64,000 nucleotides of DNA from Martinezella rhizogenes. GTDB taxonomy: Bacteria > Pseudomonadota > Alphaproteobacteria > Rhizobiales > Rhizobiaceae. Shown one piece after another: positions 39,230-48,626 of the stretch. The translations under genes and the position numbers were made by a program. Each line of letters opens with the position of its first letter. The stretch's first letter is position 1. The notes beneath the pieces are model-generated. The model saw only the letters and a program-made list of their open reading frames with translations. It was not told where the DNA came from and searched no databases. The stretch is from NCBI RefSeq assembly GCF_007002745.1, contig NZ_SGNY01000001.1, forward strand, positions 992,001 to 1,056,000. The letters are read 5' to 3'.

Positions 39230-40909
39230 TTACCGATCCCGGAAGCGGTTGGTGATCGGGTAACGCCGGTCACGCCCAAAGTTCTTCTTGGTAATCTTCA
39301 CGCCCGGAGCCGATTGCCGGCGCTTGTATTCGGCGAGATAGAGCAGATGCTCCACCCGGTGCACGGTCGCCACATCATGGCCGCGCGCCAGAATTTCCTC
39401 GACCGACATTTCCTTCTCGACGAGGCATTCGAGAATATCGTCCAGCACCGGATAGGGCGGCAGCGAATCCTGGTCGGTCTGGTTGGGGCGCAATTCGGCC
39501 GATGGCGCCTTGGAAATGATATTGGCGGGGATGACCTCGCCGGAAGGGCCGAGCGCACCTGGCGGCACATGGGCGTTGCGCCAGCTGGAAATGGCATAGA
39601 CCTGCATCTTGTAGAGGTCCTTGATGGGGTTGAAACCGCCATTCATGTCGCCATAAAGCGTGGCGTAACCCACCGACATTTCCGATTTGTTGCCCGTCGT
39701 CACCACCATCGAGCCGAACTTGTTCGAGACGGCCATCAAAATGGTGCCGCGCGTGCGGCTCTGCAGGTTTTCCTCGGTAATGCCCTCTTCCATGCCCTCG
39801 AAGAGATCGGAAAGCGCCGAAAGGAAACCCTCCACCGGCTCGACGATCGGCACGATATCGTACCGGCAGCCCAGCGCTTTCGCGCAATCGGCGGCATCTT
39901 TCAGCGATTCTTCCGATGTATAACGGTAAGGCAGCATGATGCAGCGCACCCGCTCCTCGCCCAGCGCGTCAACGGCAAGTGCGGCGCAGATCGCCGAATC
40001 GATGCCGCCGGAAAGGCCGAGAACCACGCTCTTGAAGCCATTCTTGTTCACGTAGTCGCGAAAGCCCAGCATGCAGGCGCGGTAATCCGCCTCCTCACCC
40101 TCTGGTATTTTCGAAAATGGCCCGCTTTCGCAATGCCAGCCATCGGCCGTGCGTTTCCAGTCGGTAACGGCAAGTGTGGCCTCGAACTGGCTCATCTGGA
40201 AAGCAAGCGTCTTGTCGGCATTGAAGCCAAAGCTTGCACCGTCGAACACCAGCTCGTCCTGCCCGCCCAGCTGGTTGGCGAAAACCAGCGGCAGGCCGCT
40301 CTCGATCACCTGCCTGAGCGCTACCTGATGGCGCACGTCCAGCTTGCCGCGATAATAGGGCGAACCGTTCGGCACCAGCAGGATTTCCGCACCGCTTTCG
40401 GCCAGCGTCTCGCACACGCCCATGTCGTTCCAGATTTCCTCGCAGATCGGAATGCCGATCCTGACCCCACGGAAATTATAGGGGCCGGAAATCGAACCTT
40501 CGGCGAAAACCCGCTTCTCGTCGAACTCGCCGTAATTGGGCAGGTCAATCTTGTCGCGCAGCGCAATGATCTTGCCGCCATCCAAAAGCGCTACCGAATT
40601 GTGCCGGCCCGTCTCGCCCTGGCGTGGAAAACCGATGACGACACCCGGTCCGCCATCGGCGGTGTCTGCCGCCAGTTCTTCCACCGCCTTCAGGCAGGCC
40701 TTCAGGAAAGCCGGCTTCAGCACCAGATCTTCAGGCGGATAACCTGAAATGAACAGCTCGGTCAGAAGCAGAAGATCGGCGCCCTGCGTTGCCGCATCGG
40801 CCCTTGCCTCACGCGCCCTGGCGAGATTGCCCGCCACGTCGCCAACGGTGGGATTGAACTGCCCGACGGCAATCCGGAGATGGTTCTGGATATCGTGTCT
40901 GTCGCTCAT
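39230..40909 (-). CDS. nadE: Glutamine-dependent NAD+ synthetase
   Basis: A 559-residue two-domain enzyme making NAD+ from deamido-NAD. The N-terminal nitrilase-type glutaminase domain has LLLTELFISGYPPEDL (Glu), a Lys-containing loop and GIPICEEIW (Cys). The C-terminal synthetase has the PP-loop LGLSGGIDSA and the adenylate-binding YRYTSEESLKDA. Length is normal for this form. Confidence 0.95.
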   Translation of the reverse strand: MSDRHDIQNHLRIAVGQFNPTVGDVAGNLARAREARADAATQGADLLLLTELFISGYPPEDLVLKPAFLKACLKAVEELAADTADGGPGVVIGFPRQGETGRHNSVALLDGGKIIALRDKIDLPNYGEFDEKRVFAEGSISGPYNFRGVRIGIPICEEIWNDMGVCETLAESGAEILLVPNGSPYYRGKLDVRHQVALRQVIESGLPLVFANQLGGQDELVFDGASFGFNADKTLAFQMSQFEATLAVTDWKRTADGWHCESGPFSKIPEGEEADYRACMLGFRDYVNKNGFKSVVLGLSGGIDSAICAALAVDALGEERVRCIMLPYRYTSEESLKDAADCAKALGCRYDIVPIVEPVEGFLSALSDLFEGMEEGITEENLQSRTRGTILMAVSNKFGSMVVTTGNKSEMSVGYATLYGDMNGGFNPIKDLYKMQVYAISSWRNAHVPPGALGPSGEVIPANIISKAPSAELRPNQTDQDSLPPYPVLDDILECLVEKEMSVEEILARGHDVATVHRVEHLLYLAEYKRRQSAPGVKITKKNFGRDRRYPITNRFRDR

Positions 40910-41067
40910 GCCATTTCAATACCGCGCCCGTGGCCACTCCGCAACGCGGCAATTGCATGCCACCGCATGGGCGATGCGCCACGGCTGCGTTCACGCTAAG
41001 GTTATCACCGTTCCAGCCATCCTCCGCAAAGTTCATGTCGCGTTCATCGCGCTTATGTGACAGTTAC

Positions 41068-43071
41068 ATGACACTTTTGCGACGCCTGATTCATCTCCCC
41101 GGATTGGGCGGACGCCTGCAATACCGGAGTATGAGTTTGAGAGATTCGGCGCCAAAAACAACGGCTTCCGGAAAGGCTGGTTTCGTCTTTTCGCCTGCAT
41201 GGACAAGGAGCCTTTCGAAGCTTTCGGCCGCGGCCTATACGCTTGGCAATCTGACGGTCGCCTCCATCGTGCTCGTCGTGGCGCTGGAATGGATCGCCCG
41301 CGGTTCGCTCCATGATGTCGGTGCTTTCCTCACCTCGTCCGCCCGCCCGGGCATGACCACCATTGCCGCCGTGCTCACTCTTCTGGTCGCGCTGGATGCG
41401 ATCCTTGGCCGGCGTTATCTGTCCCTCATCGCAGTTGCGCCGCTGTGCGCGCTGACCGGGCTTATTTCCGCGCAGAAACAGACCTATCTCTCCGATCCGC
41501 TTTACCCATCCGACCTGCTGTTCGGCCGCCAGATTCTCGAGCTTTTGCCCACAATGCTGAAGGCGCAACCGCTGACGGCGGTGCTGGTCGGTCTTGGCAT
41601 CTGCGCCGCCATTGCCGCTCTCGTGGCGCTCTGGCTGCTGGCGCGCCGGCATTCTCCGTCATTGAGCTGGCGTGAACGCGCCGCGGGGCTTGCACTGGCG
41701 CTGCCGCTTCTTGCCGGCCTCGCCTCGCTGATGGACTATTCGCATTATTCCTGGGTCCGCGATCGCCTCAACATCATTCCGATGATGTGGGACCAGCAGG
41801 AAAATTACCGTCACAACGGCTTCCTGATGGCCTTCGCCTTCAATATTCCCATGGCCAATGTTTCGGCGCCGCAGGGTTATGGTGAAAACAGCATCGCCGA
41901 CCTGACCGCGGAACCCGCCGCCTTCGCCGCCAACAAGGGCGATTATCCTGACGTCATCATGCTGATGAGCGAATCGCTGTGGGACCCGACCCGGCTTGAA
42001 AATGTGAAGCTCTCCGCCGATCCGATGCCAACCATCCGCGCCAAGCAGTCCGGCAACGTGTTTTCGCCCGAGTTCGGCGGCATGACGGCGAATGTGGAAT
42101 TCGAGGCGCTGACCGGCTTTTCCAACGCCTTCCTGCCCTATGGCAGCATTCCCTATCAGCAATATATCCGCCGCCCCGTGCCCTCGCTCGCCAGCTTCTT
42201 CCGCGGTGAAGGTTATTCGGCCATCGCCATGCACCCGTTCCAGGAATGGTTCTGGAACCGCAAGCAGGTCTATCAGAATTTCGGCTTCGAGGAATTCCGC
42301 TCCGAAGAGACTTTGCCGGCCATGGAAAAACGCGGCAACTTCGCCTCTGACGATGCGCTGATGGACGAGATCATGGCGACGGCCGACAAGGCGCAGAACC
42401 CGCTCTTCCTCTTCGCCGTCACCCTGCAGGGACATGGGCCTTACGAGGCGACCCGTTACGCCGAAAACACCATCGGCGTCGAAGGCGATCTCTCCGCATC
42501 GGCCTCGCAGGCGCTTTCCACCTATTCGCAAGGCGTCGTGGAAGCCGATGATGCGCTTTTGAAAATGATGCGCTGGGCAAAGAAGCGCGACCGTGAAACC
42601 ATTATCGTCCTCTTTGGCGATCACCTGCCGCCGCTTGGCCAGGCCTTCGTGGAAAGCGGTTATATGCCGGGCATGGTCGCCAGCCGCCGTGCACCGCTTG
42701 ACGTGATGAAGAAGGAGCATGAGACGCCGCTCGTTGTCTGGTCCTCGAAAAAGGGTGTGCGCAAGAATATCGGCACCATCAGCCCGGCGCTTCTGCCCTA
42801 TCACGTGCTGAAGACCTCCGGCTTCTCCGATCCCTTCTACACCGGCACGCTCGGCGAGGTGCAGCAGGCCTTTTCCGTCATCGACCGTCATATGCTGGTG
42901 GCGACCGATGGCAAGGCCCTGCCCGACTGGTCCATCGCCCCGAACGCCGTTCCCGACGTGGTGCGCGATTACCGCCTGCTGCAGTTCGACATGATGTTCG
43001 GCGCCCAATATGGCCGCGAGCGCTTCTTCCCCGGTTTCAACTGGCTGCACGAGGGCGCGCCGGCCGTCTGA
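41068..43071 (+). CDS. LtaS-like membrane sulfatase (phosphoglycerol/phosphoethanolamine transferase type)
   Basis: Up to 667 residues. Several spans in the first 260 residues are followed by a periplasmic sulfatase-fold domain with SESLWDP, the nucleophile region VEFEALTGFSNAF and the metal-binding VLFGDHLPP. LtaS relatives in Gram-negatives move phosphoglycerol or phosphoethanolamine onto glycans such as periplasmic glucans. Two starts are plausible: ATG at 41068, or ATG at 41131 with GGAG six bases upstream. Confidence 0.82.
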   Translation: MTLLRRLIHLPGLGGRLQYRSMSLRDSAPKTTASGKAGFVFSPAWTRSLSKLSAAAYTLGNLTVASIVLVVALEWIARGSLHDVGAFLTSSARPGMTTIAAVLTLLVALDAILGRRYLSLIAVAPLCALTGLISAQKQTYLSDPLYPSDLLFGRQILELLPTMLKAQPLTAVLVGLGICAAIAALVALWLLARRHSPSLSWRERAAGLALALPLLAGLASLMDYSHYSWVRDRLNIIPMMWDQQENYRHNGFLMAFAFNIPMANVSAPQGYGENSIADLTAEPAAFAANKGDYPDVIMLMSESLWDPTRLENVKLSADPMPTIRAKQSGNVFSPEFGGMTANVEFEALTGFSNAFLPYGSIPYQQYIRRPVPSLASFFRGEGYSAIAMHPFQEWFWNRKQVYQNFGFEEFRSEETLPAMEKRGNFASDDALMDEIMATADKAQNPLFLFAVTLQGHGPYEATRYAENTIGVEGDLSASASQALSTYSQGVVEADDALLKMMRWAKKRDRETIIVLFGDHLPPLGQAFVESGYMPGMVASRRAPLDVMKKEHETPLVVWSSKKGVRKNIGTISPALLPYHVLKTSGFSDPFYTGTLGEVQQAFSVIDRHMLVATDGKALPDWSIAPNAVPDVVRDYRLLQFDMMFGAQYGRERFFPGFNWLHEGAPAV

Positions 43072-43186
43072 TGATGTGTGGCGGGGACCCCTGCACCGCA
43101 TGGCGGCGGAAATCGTTTGAATTCCGCCGCCATGCGGGTTTATCTCGCACGGAGCGCAGGCATCTCATCAAAACCGGAGACACACC

Positions 43187-43720
43187 GTGTCAGATATCTC
43201 CGACTACATCACGTCGCATTTCAAACGTTCCTCCCGCGAAATTGGTGAGGTGGAGCGCCACATTCTGGAACTGTCGCACCAGAAGAAGCTGGTTTCGAGC
43301 GACATCAATGCGGAATTTTCCGCCGGCGCCAGTCTCGGCGACAGGCTGGCCGACAATATCGCCAAGATCGGCGGTTCCTGGGGTTTCATCCTCGGCTTCT
43401 GCTTTTTCCTGATCTTCTGGGCGATCATCAACACCATAATACTGACAACAGGCGCCTTCGACCCATACCCGTTCATCTTCCTCAACCTGCTGCTTTCCAT
43501 GCTGGCCGCCATTCAGGCGCCGATCATCATGATGTCACAGAACCGCCAGGCCGCCCGCGATCGTTTCGAAGCCGCCAAGGATTACGAGGTGAACCTGAAG
43601 GCGGAGCTGGAAGTGCTGTCGCTGCATGAAAAGATCGACGTCAAGGTGCTGGCCGAGCTTGCGGCGCTGAGACAGGACCTCGCCGCACTCCACCACCACG
43701 TCACCCGCAAGGACGGCTGA
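43187..43720 (+). CDS. DUF1003 membrane protein
   Basis: A 177-residue protein with GASLGDRLADNIAKIGGSWGFI, two spans (IIGFCFFLIFWAIINTI-like and YPFIFLNLLLSMLAAIQAPIIMM) and MSQNRQAARDRFEAAKDYEVNLKAE, the family signature. A cytoplasmic coiled coil forms the C-terminus. Start is a GTG at 43187. Function unknown. Confidence 0.85.
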   Translation: MSDISDYITSHFKRSSREIGEVERHILELSHQKKLVSSDINAEFSAGASLGDRLADNIAKIGGSWGFILGFCFFLIFWAIINTIILTTGAFDPYPFIFLNLLLSMLAAIQAPIIMMSQNRQAARDRFEAAKDYEVNLKAELEVLSLHEKIDVKVLAELAALRQDLAALHHHVTRKDG

Positions 43721-43828
43721 CACCGGCAAAATTCATCCCCGCTTTTCCCCGCCATGCCGCGTGCTGTTATCCTGCATGCAGGCCTGCCGGGTGGGGGGTG
43801 GAGTATAGTGGACGGAGGCGCGTGTGGC

Positions 43829-43989
43829 CTTACCCCCCTCTGCCCTGCCGGGCATCTCCCCCTCAAGGGGGGAGATCGGCAAGAGGCTCTTTCATCGCTT
43901 CATCCTCAAGCTTAGAGAGGGCGAGACCTAGCCGCAGATCGATCTCCCCCCTTGAGGGGGAGATGCCCGGCAGGGCAGAGGGGGGTAAG
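43829..43989. repeat. Perfect 50-bp inverted repeat
   Basis: Arms 43829-43878 and 43940-43989 are exact reverse complements, separated by 61 bases. Each arm holds CCCTGCCGGGCATCTCCCCC and CAAGGGGGGAG-type motifs, different from the RIME-like family. There is no gene inside, nor elsewhere from 43721 to 44211. Confidence 0.95.
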
Positions 43990-44211
43990 CCCCAGGCACG
44001 GTCGGTCCACTGAAAATTCACCCCCAGTTACGAATCCGTCAGAATCTTGCGCTACAGATTGACGCAGGCGTTTGTTGCATTGCACTCTTGCGGGCAAGGT
44101 TGACGGGGGAATCACTCCCCATCGTCAAAATGGCATCACGACCATTTCGCGACGACGCCGTGCCGGATGCGACATCCGGTTATCGCAATGCATTCTGTTC
44201 CGGGGTTTTTC

Positions 44212-45615
44212 ATGCACCAGTTCGATCTGATTGTTGTCGGCAGCGGTCCGGCGGGAAGACGGGCCGCCATTCAGGCCGCCAAGCTCGAAAAGAAGGTTCT
44301 GGTCATCGAGAAAGGCAGCCGCGTCGGCGGCGTTTCCGTACATACCGGCACCATTCCTTCCAAGACCCTGCGCGAAACCGCGCTCAACCTCACCGGCTGG
44401 CGTGAGCGCGGTTTTTACGGCCGCTCCTACCGCGTCAAGCAGGAGATCGACGCCGACGATCTGCGCCGCCGCCTGCTCATTACGCTCGATCACGAAGTCG
44501 AGGTGCTGGAGCACCAGTTTGCCCGCAACCGCGTGCAGCACATTCGCGGCACGGCAAGCTTCGTTGACGCCAATACCATGAAAGTGGTGAAGAACGACGG
44601 CGAGATCATGAATGTCACCGGCACCTCCATCCTGCTGACCATCGGCACCCGGCCCTACCGGCCGCCGCATATTCCCTTCGACGGCCAGGCGGTGCTTGAT
44701 TCGGATGAGATTCTCGAAATCAAGGAACTGCCGCGCTCCATGGTCGTGGTTGGCGCCGGCGTCATCGGCATCGAATATGCGACGATCTTCAGCGCGCTCG
44801 ACACGCAGGTGACGGTGGTGGAACCGCGCGAGACCATGCTGGAATTCATCGACAAGGAAATCGTCGAGGACTTCACCTATCAGCTGCGCGACCGCAACAT
44901 GAAGCTGATCTTCGGCCAGAAGGCGGAAAAGGTGGAGCGCGACGAGAGTGGCAAATGCCTCGTTTCGCTCGGCAATGGCCGCGTCCTCAAAACCGAGACG
45001 GTGCTGTTTGCCGCCGGCCGTGTCGGCGCCACCGATACGCTCAACCTTTCGGCCTGCGGGCTGGAAGCCGACAGCCGTGGCCGCCTGAAGGTCGATCCCG
45101 AAACCTTCCAGACCTCGGTGCCGAACATCTATGCCGCCGGCGATATCATCGGTTTCCCGAGCCTTGCCTCCACGTCAATGGAACAGGGCCGCATCGCCGC
45201 CCGCCATGCCGTCGGCGCACCGGCCGGCGAACCGCCGCAATTCTTCCCCTACGGCATCTATGCCGTGCCGGAAATCTCCACCTGCGGGCTGACGGAAGAA
45301 GAAGTCATAGAACGCGGCATTCCCTATGAATGCGGCATCGCCCATTTCCGCGAGACCTCCCGCGGCCATATCATGGGCCTCGACAGCGGGCTCTTGAAGA
45401 TGATCTTCTCGCTGAAAACCCGCCGCCTGCTGGGCGTCCACATCGTCGGCGAAGGCGCAACCGAACTGGTGCATATCGGCCAGGCGGTGCTGAACCTCAA
45501 AGGCACGGTGGAATATTTCGTGGAGAATACGTTCAATTACCCCACGCTGGCTGAGGCCTACAAGATTGCCGGGCTGGATGCTTGGAACCGCATGGGTGAG
45601 ATCAAGAAGGATTGA
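44212..45615 (+). CDS. sthA: Soluble NAD(P)+ transhydrogenase (Si-specific)
   Basis: A 467-residue flavoprotein of the pyridine nucleotide disulfide reductase fold: FAD motif VGSGPAGRRAAIQAA, NAD motif VVGAGVIGIEYATIF, second FAD motif NIYAAGDIIGFPS and a C-terminal dimer domain. The redox-active CxxxxC is replaced by VHTGTIPS, which defines SthA rather than lipoamide dehydrogenase. It balances NADH and NADPH. The ATG at 44212 gives the standard N-terminus. Confidence 0.93.
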   Translation: MHQFDLIVVGSGPAGRRAAIQAAKLEKKVLVIEKGSRVGGVSVHTGTIPSKTLRETALNLTGWRERGFYGRSYRVKQEIDADDLRRRLLITLDHEVEVLEHQFARNRVQHIRGTASFVDANTMKVVKNDGEIMNVTGTSILLTIGTRPYRPPHIPFDGQAVLDSDEILEIKELPRSMVVVGAGVIGIEYATIFSALDTQVTVVEPRETMLEFIDKEIVEDFTYQLRDRNMKLIFGQKAEKVERDESGKCLVSLGNGRVLKTETVLFAAGRVGATDTLNLSACGLEADSRGRLKVDPETFQTSVPNIYAAGDIIGFPSLASTSMEQGRIAARHAVGAPAGEPPQFFPYGIYAVPEISTCGLTEEEVIERGIPYECGIAHFRETSRGHIMGLDSGLLKMIFSLKTRRLLGVHIVGEGATELVHIGQAVLNLKGTVEYFVENTFNYPTLAEAYKIAGLDAWNRMGEIKKD

Positions 45616-45809
45616 TCGGCGGATTTTCAAAGGGGTGCGAAGCTGCCGAGAGGCATGGCAAGTTGCCTTGCGCGCTTGTGGTAAGGTCGTAACATCCCCA
45701 CTCCGTCACCCCGGACTTGATCCGTGGTCCAGCCAACCCAAGTCCTTGGGCTGAGAGACTCATTCCACAGCCACGATACCGCCTCCGTCATCCTCGGGCT
45801 TGGTGTAGC

Positions 45810-45853
45810 GCGCAAAATCGAATGGCGCGGAGCGCAAAATCGCATGGCAACAC
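45810..45853. repeat. Two 22-bp direct repeats at the prophage end
   Basis: GCGCAAAATCGNATGGC occurs at 45810 and again at 45832, exactly 22 bases apart, with one mismatch. A possible inverted, weaker copy (TAGCGCAAT on the minus strand) follows near 45860-45876. Such spacing recalls the transposase end-binding sites of Mu. Confidence 0.6.
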
Positions 45854-45872
45854 TTACCGAAATCCTATTGCG

Positions 45873-46355
45873 CTAATTGGCCAGTATGTCGAGCGCCGGA
45901 ACCGACTGAAAAACGTCCTCACCGTTGGGGCTTATAGCCAGCCCACAGAGATATTGAGAGGACCGTTTCGACGCGAGATATCCCGGCGTTCGACCGCCAC
46001 CCAAACTGTAATGAAGAGTGTGCCCGGCCAAGACACCTGTTCCTGATGCGAACGACGGACCACGCTTTGGATTTTCAGCGTACTTCAATGCGAGCTGGAA
46101 ACTGGTATCCCAACCACGGGCCAACCTATGGTCTGCCACTTCCTTTTGAATGTTAACGGTCACTTCTTCGACGTCATCCCAAAACTCTGTTCCGAGGGGT
46201 CGACAAGCGTTGCGAAAAACCGTCAGCGCGGCGCGGACATCAGCTTCACTGTATCCCGCTGCTCGGATTGAAATCTTTAAATCTTGCGAAAACGAAGGCA
46301 GCGTTGAGAACGCAACAATAACGGCCGCGAGGCCAAATTTGAAAACTGCCATCAA
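45873..46355 (-). CDS. Secreted protein of unknown function, possible phage passenger gene
   Basis: A 160-residue product with a signal peptide (FGLAAVIVAFSTLPSFSQ) and a soluble domain of about 138 residues with two Cys (RNACRPLG; QYLCGLA). It shows no phage motif. It lies between the prophage end repeats and the methylase gene and is more AT-rich than core genes, so it is probably carried by the phage. Function unknown. Confidence 0.65.
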   Translation of the reverse strand: MMAVFKFGLAAVIVAFSTLPSFSQDLKISIRAAGYSEADVRAALTVFRNACRPLGTEFWDDVEEVTVNIQKEVADHRLARGWDTSFQLALKYAENPKRGPSFASGTGVLAGHTLHYSLGGGRTPGYLASKRSSQYLCGLAISPNGEDVFQSVPALDILAN

Positions 46356-46434
46356 AATCTCTCCTGTTTAGGTACTTCGGTAGCACACGCCGCTTGCGAA
46401 TATAATGGTGAATGTCATCCAGCCTTGAGTGACG

Positions 46435-47238
46435 CTATCCAGCGCCACCCGTGATGATGACCTCCCTTACGGCTTTGGCCTGACCTTGACCATGCAGTGA
46501 GTACGTGCAGTCAATTTCCATGATCTTGAAAATCCTGAAAATCTCATAGACCTCTGGAACAGCGTTCAAAGACAGTATGAAGCGGCCTTTAATCCGACCG
46601 AGGACATCCGCCATCTCGGCGAATTCCTCACGAGCGAACACGCCGGAGCCGTAGTCTGTCTCGTTCCCGTAGTATGGCGGATCGAGATAAAACAGCATTC
46701 CCGCCCGGTCGTAACGTTCAATAAAGCGCCGCCAAGGAAGTTGCTCGATGACGACACCTGCCATCCGTTCGTGGATCGCCTCCAGTTGCGGAGCGAGCTT
46801 CAGGAGATTGAAGCGAGCGCCCTGCATCGAGACACCGAAGTTCTGCCCGGCAACCTTTCCGCCAAAAGCCGTTCTTTGAAGATAGAGAAACCGCGCTGCC
46901 CGTTCCAGATCGGTCAATGTGGAAGGGTCAGTGCGCGACAGACGATCAAATTCGCGCCGGCTCGTAACCTGATATCGCAGCGTCTCCATGAACTGCGGAT
47001 AGTGCCGCTGTAATATCCTGAAGAGGTTAGCGACATCGCCGCTGATATCGTTGATCACCTCCATGCGCGGCTGAAGATTTCTTCGGAGGAAGACACCACC
47101 CATGCCAACAAACGCCTCCGCGTAACTTTCGTGCGGCGTTTCGTTAATGCGGGCGATGATGGCTTTCGCCAAAACGCGTTTTCCACCGATATAAGGGGCG
47201 GGAGGAGTGGCCGGAGCAACTGGCATCAGATTCACCAT
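46435..47238 (-). CDS. Phage DNA adenine N6-methyltransferase (D12 class)
   Basis: A 267-residue methyltransferase with the AdoMet motif PPAPYIGGKRVLA near the N-terminus, AFVGMGGVFLRR, and the catalytic motif FYLDPPYYG. The order matches the Dam/D12 group. It probably modifies phage DNA to escape host restriction or mimic host methylation. An ATG at 47226 is an alternative start. From 47239 to 47404 only short stem-loops are visible. Confidence 0.88.
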   Translation of the reverse strand: MVNLMPVAPATPPAPYIGGKRVLAKAIIARINETPHESYAEAFVGMGGVFLRRNLQPRMEVINDISGDVANLFRILQRHYPQFMETLRYQVTSRREFDRLSRTDPSTLTDLERAARFLYLQRTAFGGKVAGQNFGVSMQGARFNLLKLAPQLEAIHERMAGVVIEQLPWRRFIERYDRAGMLFYLDPPYYGNETDYGSGVFAREEFAEMADVLGRIKGRFILSLNAVPEVYEIFRIFKIMEIDCTYSLHGQGQAKAVREVIITGGAG

Positions 47239-47404
47239 TTCAAATATCTCTCGACTCAGTCACAGCAAATCCGCCCTGCAGGGTACGGGTGTGACAGTTA
47301 TCGAACAGTGCTGTCGGACGGGTTAGGTCGCCAAACTTTGGCCCGTCGCTTGGGGTGCACGAGGCACCTCAGGCCACCCGGTCTAGCCGGGTCGCGATTG
47401 CTGC

Positions 47405-48406
47405 CTATGTATCCTTTGCTGCGATTTCGACAGTCATCAGCCAGCCTCCGCTTTCATCGAAGGTGAAGGCGTGGGAGATGCTGCCGGCGCTGAGTGTGCT
47501 TCCTGCCCATTGACCGAAGCCGGGCAGCGACAGCGGAGCGCCCGCCATAGCTTCCACATCGCCCTCGATCGTTAGACTGCCGGCCACGGTTGCCCGCGCC
47601 AGATCGGTCGCCTGTGTCTTGCTGCGCACTTTGGCTTCAGCGGATGATGGTGCTGGATGCAGCATAGAGGTTCTGGAGGTTTTGCCCTTGCCGCTGGTTT
47701 TCTCTTCAACCCACGCGCCGGCGTCCTCATCGAAGTAGCCGGCAGCGACGGTGCCATATTCAGGTCGGCCCTCAGACGTCAGGCCAGCGTCAAAGACGAT
47801 GTCGGGAGATATGACGATCGCGGGCAAAGCGTTCCCGGTAGCTGTCCGGCCGGACGACTTCGCCGTCACGATCCATTTCCCGCCAGCAAGCTTCAGGGAG
47901 CCGCCGACCTCGTCAGCCAGCGCTTGCCCGAAGCCGATCGCGGATTGATTTAATCGCAAGCGATAAGGAATTTCGACCTTCGCGATATCGCCATCGACCA
48001 CGGCCGATTTCCCGGCTTCTGCAGCAAGCTTCTCGAATATCTTGCCGGCCATCGTGTTTTCATAATGCTCTAGGTCGGCCGACTTATCGGCTTCAACGAA
48101 GTCGGCCGACCTCGCGGTTATGGTCATAGTCCACGCGTCACCTGCAGACTTGTTGAGGCCGGAATTTTGATAGGTAAACACCCCTGCGTTCCGAAGCCTT
48201 TCCTTGGCCCATCCGTATTCCAAGACGTAACGCGTGCCTTTTGGTGGCGGGGCAGGAAATGGCGGAGCAACAACGAAAGTGATCTCCAGCTCGTCAGCCT
48301 CGCCGCCCTCGTTGTCGGTATAGGTGACGCTTTCGAGCAGAGATTTCCATTTCGGAATCAGGTCGGTTCCGGACTGGCCCGTGATGCGAACGATCGGTGT
48401 TTTCAT
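47405..48406 (-). CDS. Phage tail protein D (late control gene D family)
   Basis: A 333-residue baseplate hub protein of the P2 gpD family, starting MKTPIVRITGQSGTDLIP, with SVTYTDNEGGEADELEITF and ITARSADFVEADKS in the first half and a C-terminal KTQATDLARATVAGSLTIEGD pattern. GpD resembles T4 gp27. It lies four bases after gpX, closing the tail operon. Confidence 0.88.
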   Translation of the reverse strand: MKTPIVRITGQSGTDLIPKWKSLLESVTYTDNEGGEADELEITFVVAPPFPAPPPKGTRYVLEYGWAKERLRNAGVFTYQNSGLNKSAGDAWTMTITARSADFVEADKSADLEHYENTMAGKIFEKLAAEAGKSAVVDGDIAKVEIPYRLRLNQSAIGFGQALADEVGGSLKLAGGKWIVTAKSSGRTATGNALPAIVISPDIVFDAGLTSEGRPEYGTVAAGYFDEDAGAWVEEKTSGKGKTSRTSMLHPAPSSAEAKVRSKTQATDLARATVAGSLTIEGDVEAMAGAPLSLPGFGQWAGSTLSAGSISHAFTFDESGGWLMTVEIAAKDT

Positions 48407-48410
48407 GACG

Positions 48411-48626
48411 TCACTCCCAAGCCAGAGTGAAATCTGCGGTGCGGGCCGGCGCGAAATCCTCTGGCACGGTGATGATTGTGCCTGCCGGAACTATCGCTGA
48501 AGCCAGATGCGCGAGGCCGGGATTTGCCGTCAACAATGCCTCAACGGTGCCTTCGCGCTCGGTTTGAAGGACTTTCTTGGCAATGCGATCGAGACGTTCT
48601 CCGCCATAGGGAACCACGTATTGCAT
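48411..48626 (-). CDS. Phage tail protein X
   Basis: A 71-residue LysM-like protein of the P2 gpX family: YGGERLDRIAKKVLQTEREGTVEALLTANPGLAHL and IVPAGTIITVPE. It binds at the tail hub. Its start shares a base with the stop of gpU. Confidence 0.88.
   Translation of the reverse strand: MQYVVPYGGERLDRIAKKVLQTEREGTVEALLTANPGLAHLASAIVPAGTIITVPEDFAPARTADFTLAWE

Noticed and set aside
45616-45787. Possible small RNA or gene after sthA
   Set aside because: The stretch holds common rhizobial intergenic repeat-like sequence (GTCACCCCGGACTTGATCCG) but no promoter-terminator pair or start signal that I can support.
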